Assembly (NCBI RefSeq): GCF_020379485.1
Contig: NC_063450.1
Coordinates: 44,048,681-44,112,680 of the forward strand
Source of the DNA: Brassica napus
Taxonomy: Eukaryota > Streptophyta > Magnoliopsida > Brassicales > Brassicaceae
Direction: 5' to 3'
Length of the DNA: 64,000 nt
Shown here: positions 49,801 to 61,542 of the stretch, one piece after another
Layout: every line of letters starts with the position of its first letter
Numbering within the stretch: the first letter of the stretch is position 1
Program-made: the position numbers and the translations under genes
The notes under the pieces: generated by a model
The model's input: only the letters and a program-made list of their open reading frames with translations
Told to the model about the DNA's origin: nothing
The model's database searches: none

Positions 49801-50364
49801 CAAATTCTCAAGAGAATCATTCTCATTTGAAAAAAAACTGAAACCATATTATATACACAAGTGTGAATAAATAAACTGTTAATCCAAAAAGAAAGACTAA
49901 TGAATAAATCAAATCAAGAATTAAAAAATAAAATAAACCAAATCAAATCAAACATAAAGTTTGATACTTTATATCACAAACTTTGAAGATCAGTGATTCT
50001 GAAATTTGAGAGAAGCTCTGAATCTGAGAACTATTCACATTGGACAAAATGAAACCATATATTATATATACACAACAGTTAATTACAAAATAAAATAAAA
50101 AACAAAAGTAGTACCAGGAGGAGCGAGCTGAAAGCCGAGAAGAGAGGCAGAGGAAGCGCCGGAGCCATCTCTGTCAGAGTCAGTGATCTCATCAGTTTCA
50201 GACTCTCCAGACAAGGTGGAACAGCGGAGCAACAAGGGCCGTCCGATGCTGATTCTCCGCCGGGAACGAGGGAAACCGAGGCTACAGATCGGACGGATGC
50301 AGCCGGTCCGGTTGAATCCCGCCACGAACCTAACCGAGCCGCCGCTGATCTGGAGGGAAGCCAT
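46877..50364 (-). CDS. SS1: Soluble starch synthase 1, chloroplastic
   Basis: Fifteen coding exons: 50115-50364, 49262-49692, 48976-49178, 48811-48892, 48540-48713, 48371-48452, 48201-48292, 48068-48130, 47884-47973, 47671-47795, 47432-47540, 47290-47345, 47146-47185 and 46877-47035, with every junction in phase over 1956 nt. (That list holds fourteen intervals; fourteen is the number I can support.) The product is 651 aa, starting [17 protein letters not shown], an Arg/Ser-rich plastid transit peptide. The GT5 catalytic region begins [19 protein letters not shown], with the ADP-glucose-binding KTGGL at 155-159. It continues through [21 protein letters not shown] and [20 protein letters not shown] with TGGLRDTV. 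It transfers glucose from ADP-glucose to the non-reducing ends of short amylopectin chains. Length matches the ~652-aa Arabidopsis enzyme (At5g24300). Intact. Confidence 0.94.
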
Positions 50365-51664
50365 TGATAGATGACTGAGAAAAGGAATTGACGACAAACA
50401 ATGCTGAGAAGGGGTTTTTCGGATATTCCGCTCGTTCGATTGAAACCACCTGTGGCCTATCTACTACGGAAAGAATCCTTCCACCTTCGCCGACATGCTT
50501 CCAAAACTCCTTTTTTTTTAAAAAAAAGTTACCACAGAGTTTACTTCTTGTCCGAATATTTTAAAAAAAAAAACAATTTAAAAAAAAAAAATCTCAAAAG
50601 GACTAAACTTTCGGTATCTTCTCGAATTGAAACATAATCAAATTCAATTTCTTTTTCGAACTCGAACCAAGCGAAAATTCTGAAAATTGTTTGGAGGTTA
50701 GAACTACATCAATAAAAGTTTCACTCCAGTATTTTAATATTTTTATTTCCCCAAGGATCTATCAGAAAAAGCGCGAAAATTAAGGACGACTAGAAAGATC
50801 GCAATCACACTTCATGTGAAACTAAAGCCTCACGTTTCGCCACGTGGAGTTTAGTGGGGCTCCACTATTTCAGGTGACTGAAACTCGGATTTGGGCTAAA
50901 ACTAATTTTAAAGCATTGGGCTATAAGTTTTTAGTTTATTATTAGATATGGGCTTAGTTTGTGAAGTGCAAAATATAGGCCTCGTTATTTGTTTAATGGG
51001 CTACATACCAGTTGTTGTTCTTTCTACACGTTTTGAATATGGATAATTCATATTAGTTAACGACCAACTAACTGTAGAGTTTGGTACACCACCCTGTCAT
51101 TATGCGTTGTCTTAGCGAGTTGACCACACATTCTAAGAATTTTAATTGTATGTGAGATTCTTTTTTCATTTCGTGCGACTCATGTTACAATCACGTTACA
51201 TGGTGAGTTCTAATCACAGATGTGAGAACTATATTGGGTAAATGGTAATTCCAGTATTTATAACACTTTTTTTTCTTGCTAAAAATATTTAGAACACTTT
51301 CTACTGCCAAGAGAATGTTTAATCTTTTCTTTTAGCATAATGTACATATTTTCTTGAAATTTTATAGCTAACGTAAGCTTAAATTGATTCGTATTTGTAC
51401 ATTTTCTACTCCTAAGTGATATGTATCAACTCATAAAAATCCAAAAGAAATAACTTACGAAGAAAATAAAAAAGATCCAAAAGATGTTCGTTATAGGATA
51501 ATAACAAAATATTTAACGCCTCGTGCTTCCCTCGTGGGAATTATTTATGTTATATACTATATAAGATAAAAGATGATTCGAGAGGACAAAAGAAAAAGTT
51601 GCAAAAGCTGAATTCTCCTTTTATATCTGTGGCATTGGTTTCATTACATTGGTGGTGTGTCTAT
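50365..51664. promoter_or_regulatory. Divergent promoter region of SS1 and the MEB gene
   Basis: SS1 reads left and the MEB gene reads right. A good TATA element (CTATATAAG, ~51557-51565) lies about 100 bp before the MEB ATG at 51665. The SS1 side (50365-50640) is A/T-run-rich with no clear TATA. No other feature is recognised in the 1.3 kb. Confidence 0.45.
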
Positions 51665-53861
51665 ATGGACCGACCAGCTGACGGAAGCAAGTTTGGGGAG
51701 AGAGGTGAAATCGTAGATGCAGATTTCTTGGTGGGTCTTCTCGACACCTTCAGATTTGGCAAATATAATCTTCCCGCCATAAAAAATGTGTTAAATGCGC
51801 CAGCAAAGGTTACATCGGCGACGGAGCAGCAGGACAAGACCACCGAGAAGCAGGATGATGGATCTCAAGGTATTTTTAGTCAACTTGTCCTTTTCATTTA
51901 CGTTTTTTTTTTTTTTTTTACAGCGATGGTGCTTTTAGATATCTTTAATTTCCAATTGCGTCTAGTATTTTTTGAATTTGCAAATTACACCTAGTTTTTC
52001 TTAACAGGACAAAATCCTGCATAACCGGTAGACCAAACTTTCGTTTATTTTGTGGTCTGATTAGGTCTCGTAGGGGACGCGTCTGTTCGTGAAAGCATAG
52101 GATCGGTATCTTCCAGTTCGGATCCAGTAATACTGGATGATATGAGCGAAACCGGTTCAAATAATGTACCTGTTTGAAACGAAGAAACCGGTTCACCTAA
52201 CGAACCCGTTTCAAACGAAGAATCCGGTTATAATTGGTTGGAGTCGAACTCCACAAACTTACCCAGTGTAGAGAATGAAAGGCACCATAACGAAGACGAA
52301 GGTGAGATAGTAGAAGAAGAAAAAGAAAAAGAAAAAGACAAAGACAAAGACAAAGACAAAGAAGAAGAAGAAGAAGAAGAAGAAAAAGACGAAAATAAAA
52401 ACAGCGAGAGAACATCATCTGACTCGGAAGAAAAATCAAACCTAGAGACATTGCTTGCGATACAAGAAAAGTACGAGCTTTACTGTCCAAGCTGTAGCTC
52501 TTGTATCACCAGGAAAGTGATTCTTAGGAAAAAAGAACATGGGAAGCTCGTTGATGAATCAAGCGACATCGAGGAGATTGAACCACATGTTAAGGTGCAT
52601 ACCCCTAAGAAGCTTATAACTGAGAATGAAGATCAAGAATATAAAGAGGAGGGTTATCTCTTCGCTTGCTTGGCCTGCCTAAAGTACTACATCAGATTAG
52701 GTAAAATCAATCTGTTTCTAAACTTTTTTCTTCTCATATTAATCTTAATACTTTTAGAACGTGACCCCTGTTCTTAATACTAAATTTCAGGAACCAGGTT
52801 CTTACGACGAGATGATGAGCCAGGTACGTTATCATGAATTGAAAGAAACATATTATTAACAATGACACACAATTTTTATTTATTTTGGGTATAAATGTCA
52901 TCTAATTTTATTGAACTGTATAAGCATCACACTATCTACAATTGTATGCAGTTGAAGTACTTTTAGAGTCTAGGGAGAGTAGTAACACCACAGAATCAGA
53001 ATCACCGCCTCAAAATAAACTGGACCGTGAAAGATTCCTCGTTGAGCTATTGAAGAGCACTGTCTACGGCGGTTTAACCGAGACCATCACCAGCCTCGTC
53101 GTTGTATCTTCCGCCTCTGCCTCCGGATCCTCCACCGGTATGCACCAGTCATCTTATTGGTCTTTATTCTACATGATGATTAGTAACATAAAGTTGATAA
53201 GAAAAAATGATTAGTAACATAAATAAATGATCTAATCTATGAAACTTTGATTGTTTCAGAGAATATCTTGGCTCTTGCGGTCGCAAATTTAGCCGGTGGT
53301 CTCATCGTCCTTGCTCAAAACGTAATAAACGACTATAAACCCTTACGTTAATTAACCGGTATCTTGATTTTAACCGGTTCTGGTTTATTCTTGCAGCTAC
53401 AAGATCTAAGAAACAGTTCAGATCAAGAGAAAGATCGGTACAATGAGTTGTTAGGGAGACGTGACAATATCCGGTTGCATGTACTAGTAGCGGTCCTGTC
53501 TTACGTTTTCTTCGGCCTAATTGCTCCGCTGGTTTACGCATTTTCCTTCTACCAAACCGGAATCAAGAACTACAAGCTCGTCTCGGGTTTCTCGGTTTCT
53601 TTGGTTTGCGCAATCATGCTCGGTATGATCAAGGTCTACGTCCGCAAACCGATCAACGTACGTCCATCCCCTAAACCTTATCTCAACTCTGCTGCTTATT
53701 ACACGTCTATTGTTGTTGTCTCTTCTGGAATCTCATACATTGTTGGAGAAATCGTGGGAGAGTATATCCGAAAGCTCGGTTTGTTTAGTTTATACCAGAC
53801 CGGTTTGACTTCAACACTTGACGGAATTAAACCAGAGGAATACCGGTTTACTTCCCTTTAA
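51665..53861 (+). pseudogene. MEB2: MEB-type ER-body membrane protein gene (CCC1/VIT1-like) with an in-frame TGA
   Basis: Six exons: 51665-51869, 52065-52700, 52791-52823, 52952-53137, 53260-53321 and 53397-53861; 1587 nt, in phase (528 codons plus stop). The N-terminus (MDRPADGSKFGERGEIVDAD) is followed by a long acidic, low-complexity region with alternating EK/DK units and a Glu run (~52310-52395). Then come a Cys-pair segment (YCPSCSSCITRK...CLACLKYY) and the C-terminal membrane domain (STVYGGLTETITSLVVVSSA, ALAVANLAGGLIVLAQN, LHVLVAVLSYVFFGLIAP). MEB1/2 are Brassicales ER-body membrane proteins related to vacuolar iron transporters; position matches At5g24290. One TGA at 52175-52177 interrupts the frame inside a 36-bp repeat. 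The second repeat has TCA (Ser) at the same place, so a C-to-G change is the simplest reading. All else, including splice sites, is intact. Confidence 0.82.
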
Positions 53862-53971
53862 CGTAGCCAAAGGGAGAGAGCCATGAAGTATGAACCAGTC
53901 AGATCAGCGTTGTATATTTGTGTTCAACTAAATATACTTTTTTTCTTTCTTTCTTTTGGTATATGCAAAGT

Positions 53972-54043
53972 GGACTTTTGTAAAAGGTTTTTATTTGATA
54001 ATGGAGTATCTCTTTGAGTTTAGTTGAGTGTGTACAAATAGAA
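53972..54043 (+). repeat. MEB 3' flank, copied at the right window edge
   Basis: This 72-bp stretch starting GGACTTTTGTAAAAGGTTTT recurs at 63929-64000 with one mismatch. It lies about 110 bp after the MEB stop codon, probably in its 3' untranslated region. Confidence 0.9.
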
Positions 54044-54113
54044 CTAGTAAAAGACACTGATTTGACCAAGAAAAGAAAAGATAAAAATAAGATGCACTAA
54101 AAAAGGCTCAACG

Positions 54114-54420
54114 TTGTTGGAGATAATCGTGGGAGAGCCATATTGGAACGCTTGATTGGTATTAAGGCTGGTTTGGCTTCAACATTTGATGGAAGTAAAC
54201 CAGAAGAATACCGGTTTACTTCCTTTCGATGCAGTGAAAGAAGGATCTATGAACCGGTTAGATCAGCTTTGCTGTTGCATCGCTTAGTCTAATAATTGTT
54301 TCTTTCATTCTTTTGGTAAGTGCAAAGTGAACTTCCTTAAAAAAAGCTAGAACCAGTGACATCCTTGTAATAAAGGTCATTCATCTTCGAGGTTTGTATT
54401 TTATAATGGAGTCTCTCTCG
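54114..54420 (+). pseudogene. Decayed second copy of the MEB gene 3' end
   Basis: Sequence from TTGTTGGAGATAATCGTGGG onward parallels the last ~120 coding bases of the MEB gene. The peptide-level remnant GLASTFDGSKPEEYRFTS compares with GLTSTLDGIKPEEYRFTS. The 3' flank follows, down to a GGTTTGTATTTTATAATGGA block matching the parent's GGTTTTTATTTGATAATGGA. The stop codon is lost and the interior is shortened. It is a truncated, clearly older duplicate with no promoter or upstream exons. Confidence 0.8.
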
Positions 54421-54559
54421 AAATTATACTTATGAATTATGATATTAAACCATATATAAATACTTCACTTTGAGCTTTATATATCTATCTAAACTAATAT
54501 TTTTAGAAGGTTCATAGTAGCATTTGTTTCTCAACTATTAAGAGAGTTATATTGTGGTT

Positions 54560-55060
54560 TTTGTCCTGTACATACAGAAAATATCACGCACCAAGATGCG
54601 TAGAATGTGGAACCTATATTGAGGTTCACATCAGTGGGAGTAGTGCGTATTGTACTTTTTTTCCTTCATCATAGTTTTGTCCCACTCGGTTTTTCTGATA
54701 AGGTTTTAATGAGGCAACATGAAGCGTACTACAAATCTTGTATGGTTATGGCATCCAAGGAGGAGTGTTATAAATCATAGAGTGTATTGCCATTAACCAG
54801 GCCCGGACCGAGACCGGCCCAATACCTAGAAAATGAAGAGATGGCCGAAGCCTAGAGAGAGGAGAGAGAGAGCCGACTTCAGGAGAGAAAAAGGCGGCCA
54901 CAAAGTTTAGAGAAAAGAAAACTCTTTCTTTTTTCTAGTAGATGTAATATTTCCATTATTATGTATTAGTAGTTTTCCTAATACTAATGAGTTTAGGTTT
55001 TGAATATTTTTCATTTATCTTTATTTTGTAATTCTTATATAAAATAATTTTTTTGATCAT
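54560..55060 (+). mobile_element. Ty1/copia 3' terminus with 3' LTR
   Basis: A typical copia pre-LTR motif (CATAGTTTTGTCCCACTCGG, then TTTTTCTGATAAGGTTTTAATGAGGCAAC) leads to a polypurine tract AAGGAGGAG at about 54757-54765. An LTR-like start, TGTTATAAATCATAG, follows from 54766. The LTR region carries plant copia features (GGCCCAATACC, later T-rich transcript end). No gag-pol coding sequence or 5' LTR is in the window, so it is a truncated remnant. The right border is approximate. Confidence 0.6.
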
Positions 55061-58046
55061 TAATAATAATCTATTTTTGGTTTAATTTGAAATAATTTAA
55101 TGAAAAGACGGGTCGACTTTAAATGAAAGAAATACTATTAAATTAAAGTGAGACATAAACAAAAATTGATGTTTAAGAAAGCAGAGAAAAGCTGATCAGG
55201 ACGAAATTAAGAAAAGGTAAGCACATGTAGTTTCAGTGCTGTCATGTCCTTTTGCTGTAAGAAAAGAGTAGGAGGCATGAGGCATCTCTGTACGTGAGCC
55301 AAAACTCCATTGTACAAGCTGAGAAGTTTCAACATAATGGTTTTCGTCAGCATTTTAAAAAGAATAGACTCTGATCCGCGCCAGCGCGAATATGAATTTT
55401 TGATTTTTGTTTATTTATTTAACTAAATGATGTATTTTTAATATTTGATGTATTATATTTACCAAGTAAATAATTTTTTTGTCATCTTAAACCATCCATT
55501 TATGACAAATATTCGATATCATATAAAAATTGAACAAATAGACGTAATTAGAGAATTGTAGACGATATATAAAAACAATAGTTATTAATGTAAAATATGA
55601 ATAAATATTATATTATGACTTAGTATGATTTTAAAGATTATAAATTAGTTATACATGTTTAAATAAAATAAAATGATTTTTAAACTTCTATGAAAAATTT
55701 AACATATAAAAAAGGGCGATGAATTAGTCATCAAGTTGTAAATAATTTCATAATTTTATTAATAATAAATTATTTATAGTCTTCATTTTTCGTCAAGATA
55801 ATTATTAAATGTCCATAACATTAATATATTAAAAGACCATATTATGAAAGCTCATGTTGTAACCGTTTTTTTCCGGGAAGTGTAACAAAAAAAAATTACC
55901 TTTAACTCGTTTTGTTTAAGTTCTGTGTCGGTAAAAGATTAAAAAAAATCTCTCTATCTTTTTCAATGTTCAATTTGAAAATTATTATGCGAAAATCATA
56001 CGCAAATATAGACAATTGGTTAGAATCTCTATATCTTTATATTCTTATAAATTTTAAATTTATTGTTTCATCTTCTGCAAGCAAATCAATTATTGAAGTA
56101 ATAGATCAATTGGTTGGAGTCAAATATATTCTTATAATTAGTGTAATTATGGTTATAGTTTCTATATTTAATAGGTACATTAAAGATACGACATTGAAGA
56201 TATTTTATTTTGATTAATAGAAGATATTGGATTTTGAGTTTGTATTTATTGATTTTTTTTATAAAGCTTAGAAAATCAATAAGATGATTGGTTTGTTGAT
56301 ACATCCTATAAAGAAAACGAAAGCTATAGGTGGTTTGAATATTGTACATCGATCGATGCATGATGTAAGTTGACTATATAAAACTTGAGCATGATCATTT
56401 CAAACTAAAGCATAGGTAGATTATATGCATTTGTTATATTGTAGTTAATATATTTTAAATATTACATAAGTCAAGTGATTCACGTTTTCGTAAAAATAAA
56501 ATTCAAGTTCATTATTGGGTCGTACTCGCCCGTAATAAGCTACGTTAAATATGATGTATTTTTAGGTTCATTTAATGACATTAAGTTTAAATTTGATTAA
56601 GAAAAACTCATTAATTTAACTGGAAAAGATAAACATTAAAATATGTAGGTTCATTTAATGTCATTAAGTTTAAATTTGATTAAGGAAAACTCATTAATTT
56701 AACTGGAAAAGACAAGCATTAAAATAGGTAGTTTAATTTAATTCTCAGTAGCATGGAAATGTAAATAAGTTAGAAAACTTAGGGGTATTTTTTAATGGGT
56801 ACTTTTCTTTTAAGAATATAGATTAAGTTGTAGTAGGGCAGGTATGAGCAGAGCTACTGAGGTAAACAGTAATATTATTGAATATTTATTAATATTGTAA
56901 ATTTCTTTTACAAAATATGTTTTTGTCTTGGCATCAATATTATGTTGTTTGAGTTTTTTTTTTCTAAATTTACTCTAATAGTATTAGTAGGAAATTATGA
57001 ATTGCTTCTCATTGTTTATATTGTTATTTTTCTTTATTTTCCACAGTTTTAATTTTTAATATACAAAGTATAGTTATAACCTAAATACTATCTAATCGAG
57101 TATATGACTTACTTATGTTTGTTATTCATATTTAACAATTCTAATTTATACTCATAAATTATTCTAATTACAAATTATTTAATAAATATATAACCTTATA
57201 AATAAATTATAATTTATTTTCAGAAAATATCCACCATATATATGCCATAAGAAATCCCCTAGACTATATTTGCGAAGTGATTTATAAACATGTCGTCACT
57301 ATAATCATTGTCGCTGAAAAAAAAATGACATGGCACTTAAAATAGATGACATGATTTTAAAAAATAGTGACATGACATCATGTTAATTGTGAGATGTAAA
57401 ATTTCTTTATAAAAATTTAAATTTTTTTTGCAGAAATTTTAAATATGGTAATAAAAATAACTTATATATCATCATTAATGTCAATTTTCCATATAAATAT
57501 TTATTTATGGTAAACTATTAAATATATTATTAATTCATATATCACAATTAAAATAATAATATATATGTATCTCACATTAATAAAAATAAACTAAATAAAG
57601 TAACACTAATCCAAAAAAAATTTGATAGTTAAATATTTAAACATTATTTAAATTTGTCTTTTCTTCTTCATCATTTAAATTAACAAAAAGATTTTTCAAT
57701 TCAACCAAAACAAACAAAGTCTCAAATTTATTATAATTTATATTTATATGTAAATATATATATATATATAGATATGTATATATTTAAAATTAGATGGGAA
57801 GATAGATATATATATGTATATATATTTAAAATAAGTAATCATTAAACACAATAATATAATTAAAACTATTTTTATAAAATATAATTTTACCTTTATTAAA
57901 ATTTTAATAAAATAAAATTTAAATAGTTATACCAAATCAAAAGAAATAAGATTTAAAAAAATACGTTTATGATTTTTTATAACTATTGAAGTTAAAATAT
58001 AAATTAGTAGTGTTGAAATATAAATCAAAAATACTGTTAATGCTAA
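55061..58046. other. 3-kb AT-rich intergenic stretch
   Basis: No gene is recognised. It includes an 83-bp tandem duplication (listed), a GC-rich palindrome CGCGCCAGCGCG at about 55379 that resembles a Helitron hairpin but lacks a clear CTRR end, and (TA)n-rich tracts around 57740-57830. Open frames such as 55912-56217 are AT-rich artefacts. Confidence 0.4.
56563..56728. repeat. 83-bp tandem duplication
   Basis: Two head-to-tail copies starting TAGGTTCATTTAATG at 56563 and 56646 share nearly the whole unit (…CTCATTAATTTAACTGGAAA…). They differ at a few positions. Confidence 0.85.
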
Positions 58047-58234
58047 GAGCATCCATAATGGTGGCACCCATTGTGGAACCCTTGGGAATTTAAAAATATT
58101 TTTTTTGTTAAATAGTTAAGGATCCGAACCAAATAAGTGTTTACAATGGTGAGTCCTAATAAGAAGTCCTTAGAATTAAATATTTTTTAAAAAATTTAAA
58201 ATCACAATAATTCAGAATAAAGATACAACAATTA

Positions 58235-59512
58235 TTAATATTCATCACCAAATTTGTTCCAGACATTTTGAATTAAGTCATGTTTCAATTGGGCATGCAT
58301 ATTCCTATCACGAAGATCATTCCGATTGGGAAACATATTATTCAGATTTGTAGGTCTCTCCGTTTCCACCTGTGAAGTTCTAGTGCTGTCTCCTTCTTCA
58401 AATTCAGATATATCGATACGAGTGTATCCGTCCCGTTCATTTTCGACTATCATATTGTGTAGGATGATACATGCTCTCATAATCTTTCCTATCTTTTCCT
58501 TATCCAAAGTTTTTACCGGGTTTCTCACAATCGCAAATCGAGCTTGCAATACTCAAAAAGCCCGCTCTACATCTTTTCGGGTAGTTTCTTGAAATTTAGC
58601 AAATAACTGTTCCTCAGGACTTTGAGGGAGGGTGATATATTGGATAAATGTTGACCATTTTGGATATATACCATCTGTGAGGTAGTACGCCAACTTATAC
58701 ATGTGTCTGTTGACCATGTACTTTACCCTTGGAGCTTTACCTTGTAAAATGTCATCAAAAACAGGAGAGCGATCGAGGACATTAATATCGTTTAAGGTAC
58801 CTGGAGGACCGAAGAAAGCGTGTCATATCCAAAGATCGTGTGAAGCTACAGCCTCTAAGAAAATTGTCGGTTTTCCTGATCCACGTGAGTACTGTCCTTT
58901 CCGAGCAGTTGAGCAATTTTTCCACTTCCAATGCATACAGTCAATGCTCCCGACCATCCCAGGAAACCCTCGTGTCTCTCCAATATCGAGTAGTCGTTGA
59001 AGATCCTCCAGTGTGGGTCGTCGTAGATACTCCTCTCCAAATATATGTATTATTCCGTCAGTGAAATTATGTAAACATGAAAGTGCGGTGGTCTCACCAA
59101 GTCGGAGATATTCGTCAACAGCGTCAGCCGCAGTACCATAAGCAAGCAGACGAATTGCTGCCGTGCATTTTTGAAGTGCAGAAAGACCGAGCCTTCCGGT
59201 TGCATCTCTTCGTTGCTGAAAGAATGAAAAGCACTCTGATAGGCTATGAACAAGACACAAGAATGATTCCTTATTCATGCGGAAACGGCGTCTAAATTGA
59301 TCAGACGAGAATGTCGCAGCTTCGCTGAAGTAGTCATTCCATAAGCGCGCGTGTCCTCCTTCACGGTGTCGTTCTCTATAAGTACGTCTCCTTTGCGGGA
59401 TGGTTTGATCCTCCACAATCTCGTTAAATATATCTTCTGTGTATTCCTCCAAAATTTCTTCCAGTCTTTCCTCCACTTCATCAGATGAAGATGACGACAT
59501 ATCTAAAAACAT
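58235..59512 (-). pseudogene. PIF/Harbinger DDE transposase with two in-frame TGA codons
   Basis: Continuous minus-strand frame of ~425 codons from an ATG at 59512 (alternative at 59500, MSSSSSDEVEERL) to the stop at 58235-58237. It carries the plant Harbinger-type nuclease core: MVGSIDCMHWKWKNC (first catalytic Asp), PPGTLNDINVLDRSP (second Asp), and DVERAF with the third acidic residue. It ends with RACIILHNMIVENERDGYTR and DLIQNVWNKFGDEY. Two TGA codons break it: 58823-58825, where a Trp is expected (WIxHAFFGPPG), and 58553-58555, where a Gly is expected (AFxVLQARFAI). No frameshift is found between them, so decay is recent. It would cut and join the element together with ORF1. Confidence 0.85.
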
Positions 59513-60297
59513 TCAATAAGTTAATCTAAAATCAACAACAAATGCTATTTTTTAAAAAAACATTTGAATTATGAAAATTTAATACACTTCTAAAAATGTA
59601 ATAATTTTAGACAAAATAGCAACTTTATAAAAGCTACATCTATTCTTAAAACACATGAATAAAAATCAAGTTTGTTCACTAGATAAGGATAAACAAATGC
59701 CAAACCTATTTATGTATATGTCAAATTTGAGTATATGTTAAGAGGTTATGAAACCTATTTATGTATTTCTCATTATAAAGAAAAGCAACGTCTGTTATCA
59801 AACTGGCTAATAAAATGTTAAACGGACAAAATTATAAAGAGAAGTAAGTAAATAGAATTTGAAATGTTACCAAAAGATAAACTAATCAAGTCGAATATTA
59901 CAGAAGATGTTTCCAGAAGCAAGTCGAATATTACAGAAGCAAGGTCTTTCCTCCATATTACAAGAAGTAGGTGGGCAAATATTACAGAAGATGTTTGATG
60001 ATGAGGAGAGTATGAGAACGAGATACATAGCAACAACAAAGAGACTACTACTTTATACTACAGAAACTAGATAAAAGAAGGGCCTGTGACTTCAGGCAAC
60101 TTCACAACCCGTGACCATCTTCACAACCCGTGACCATCTTCACAACCCGTGACTACCTGGACCTGACTACTGCTGAACCTGAAAAGAAAGACAAGAGTTT
60201 TTAGTGTTGAAGTGGAAAGAAACACATGTGAAATACCAACAAGATGTAACTACTCAGAACCAAGGACATGTAATTACTCACAATCAAAGACATAACC
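59513..60297. other. Spacer between transposase and ORF1 within the Harbinger element
   Basis: Non-coding interior of the element. It contains repeated AAGTCGAATATTACAGAAG-type motifs (59890-60000) and a 19-bp triple repeat at 60101-60157. It serves as transposase upstream region and ORF1 downstream region. Confidence 0.5.
60101..60157. repeat. Three 19-bp tandem repeats
   Basis: TTCACAACCCGTGACCATC occurs at 60101-60119 and 60120-60138, followed by TTCACAACCCGTGACTACC at 60139-60157. It lies between the two Harbinger genes. Confidence 0.9.
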
Positions 60298-61113
60298 TCA
60301 TAACATCTCAGCCATGAGTTTGAGTTGAAGAGATGTTTCCATCTCAGTGAGTGGCTCTTTTTTGCCAAGAAGACGTTCAAAGACCTTCTGTTTAGACAGC
60401 TTTTCTTTGATTTCCATGATTGCGTGTATCTTTGCCAAAGACTCTTCTTTACCACTTTTCTTCTTCTTAGATGCAGCTTTAGCAGCCTTGACCCCAATAG
60501 GTATGCCCTCTGCTTCATCTCCTCCATCAGCCTCCACGTCTCCTTTGCGCTTTTCTTTTCCACATTCTTTAGGCCCATAGGTGGAGCACCATTTCTGGTC
60601 ATGCCTCAGCTCCCTCCAGCAGTGATCCATGCTGAACTTGTAGTCGTTAGTTTTGAAGAAAATGTCTATGGCAGCTTTCATCACATCATCATCATTTTGG
60701 CCACTCCTCTGCTCCCTCAGAGCGGCGTCATAGCATCCAGCAAACTTGGATACGTCAGCATTGATCCTATCCCAACGCTTCTTGCAGGAACAAACCTCTC
60801 TCGGTGTTGTCCCAGCCAATTGCGGACTTGCGTTGTAGTAGTCGACAATGCGCTTCCAGAATGCACCAGCCCTCTGGTCATTACTTACGACAGCATCCTT
60901 ACTAGTGTTAAGCCAAGCACCAATAAGGATTTTATCCTCCTTCGGAGACCATTTCCTCCTCTCCTTAGGGTCGCCACCAGACTCGACAACAGGCTCGATA
61001 ACTGACTCATTAGGACCTTGGCTACCCAACCAAAAAGGTTCGGGTGAATCAAGGTCCACTGTAGTCTGAGATTGACTAAACAAGAGGTTTGTGTAACTAG
61101 TTTTAGGATCCAT
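60298..61113 (-). CDS. Harbinger ORF1: Myb/SANT-like DNA-binding protein (NAM-associated type)
   Basis: 271 aa from the ATG at 61113 (MDPKTSYTNLLFSQSQ) to the stop at 60298. A trihelix/Myb-like domain runs from RRKWSPKEDKILIGAWLNTS through AFWKRIVDYYN to CKKRWDRINADVSKFAGCYD (~residues 53-135). A Lys-rich segment (AAKAASKKKKSGKEE) and a C-terminal helical region (MEIKEKLSKQKVFERLLG, then LQLKLMAEML) follow. Host-genome annotation often labels such proteins glutathione S-transferase T3-like or NAM-associated, but the context makes this the accessory DNA-binding protein of PIF/Harbinger elements, which helps transposase nuclear import and end binding. The frame is open and undamaged, unlike the transposase. 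Confidence 0.8.
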   Translation of the reverse strand: MDPKTSYTNLLFSQSQTTVDLDSPEPFWLGSQGPNESVIEPVVESGGDPKERRKWSPKEDKILIGAWLNTSKDAVVSNDQRAGAFWKRIVDYYNASPQLAGTTPREVCSCKKRWDRINADVSKFAGCYDAALREQRSGQNDDDVMKAAIDIFFKTNDYKFSMDHCWRELRHDQKWCSTYGPKECGKEKRKGDVEADGGDEAEGIPIGVKAAKAASKKKKSGKEESLAKIHAIMEIKEKLSKQKVFERLLGKKEPLTEMETSLQLKLMAEML

Positions 61114-61542
61114 GGTTTTGAGAATGTTCTGTGTCACTCTAATAGCAACACATAGCCTTAAGTAGGCGACCTTTAACCTAAGATACATTTCAACCGAGCA
61201 GTTAGGAAGGTGGAAAGCAAAGTACTTGCATTCAACACCAATCAAATCAGACTAATAACACCTCTAAAACATTTAAAACAATCAAATCCTTGGCGGTAGG
61301 AAGGTAAAAAGCAAACTAGCATTTAAAAAAGCTAACTATAACTAGAATTTAACCAATCAAACTAGAACTAGCATTTAACCAAGCTAATATTTTTAAAAAG
61401 TTAATTACATTCACAATTGCTCCGACAGAGTATTATTATTTTTGAAGTTATATTTATTATTAGACTAACAAAAGACACTAGGATAAAACAGAGAGACGTA
61501 GCTGTAGTACCTTAATTATACAGACACGGAAGGGGCTCTGGT

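Noticed and set aside
55376..55400. GC-rich palindrome CGCGCCAGCGCG resembling a Helitron 3' hairpin
   Set aside because: No CTRR terminus, no TC start or Rep/Helicase sequence found nearby; too little to call a Helitron.
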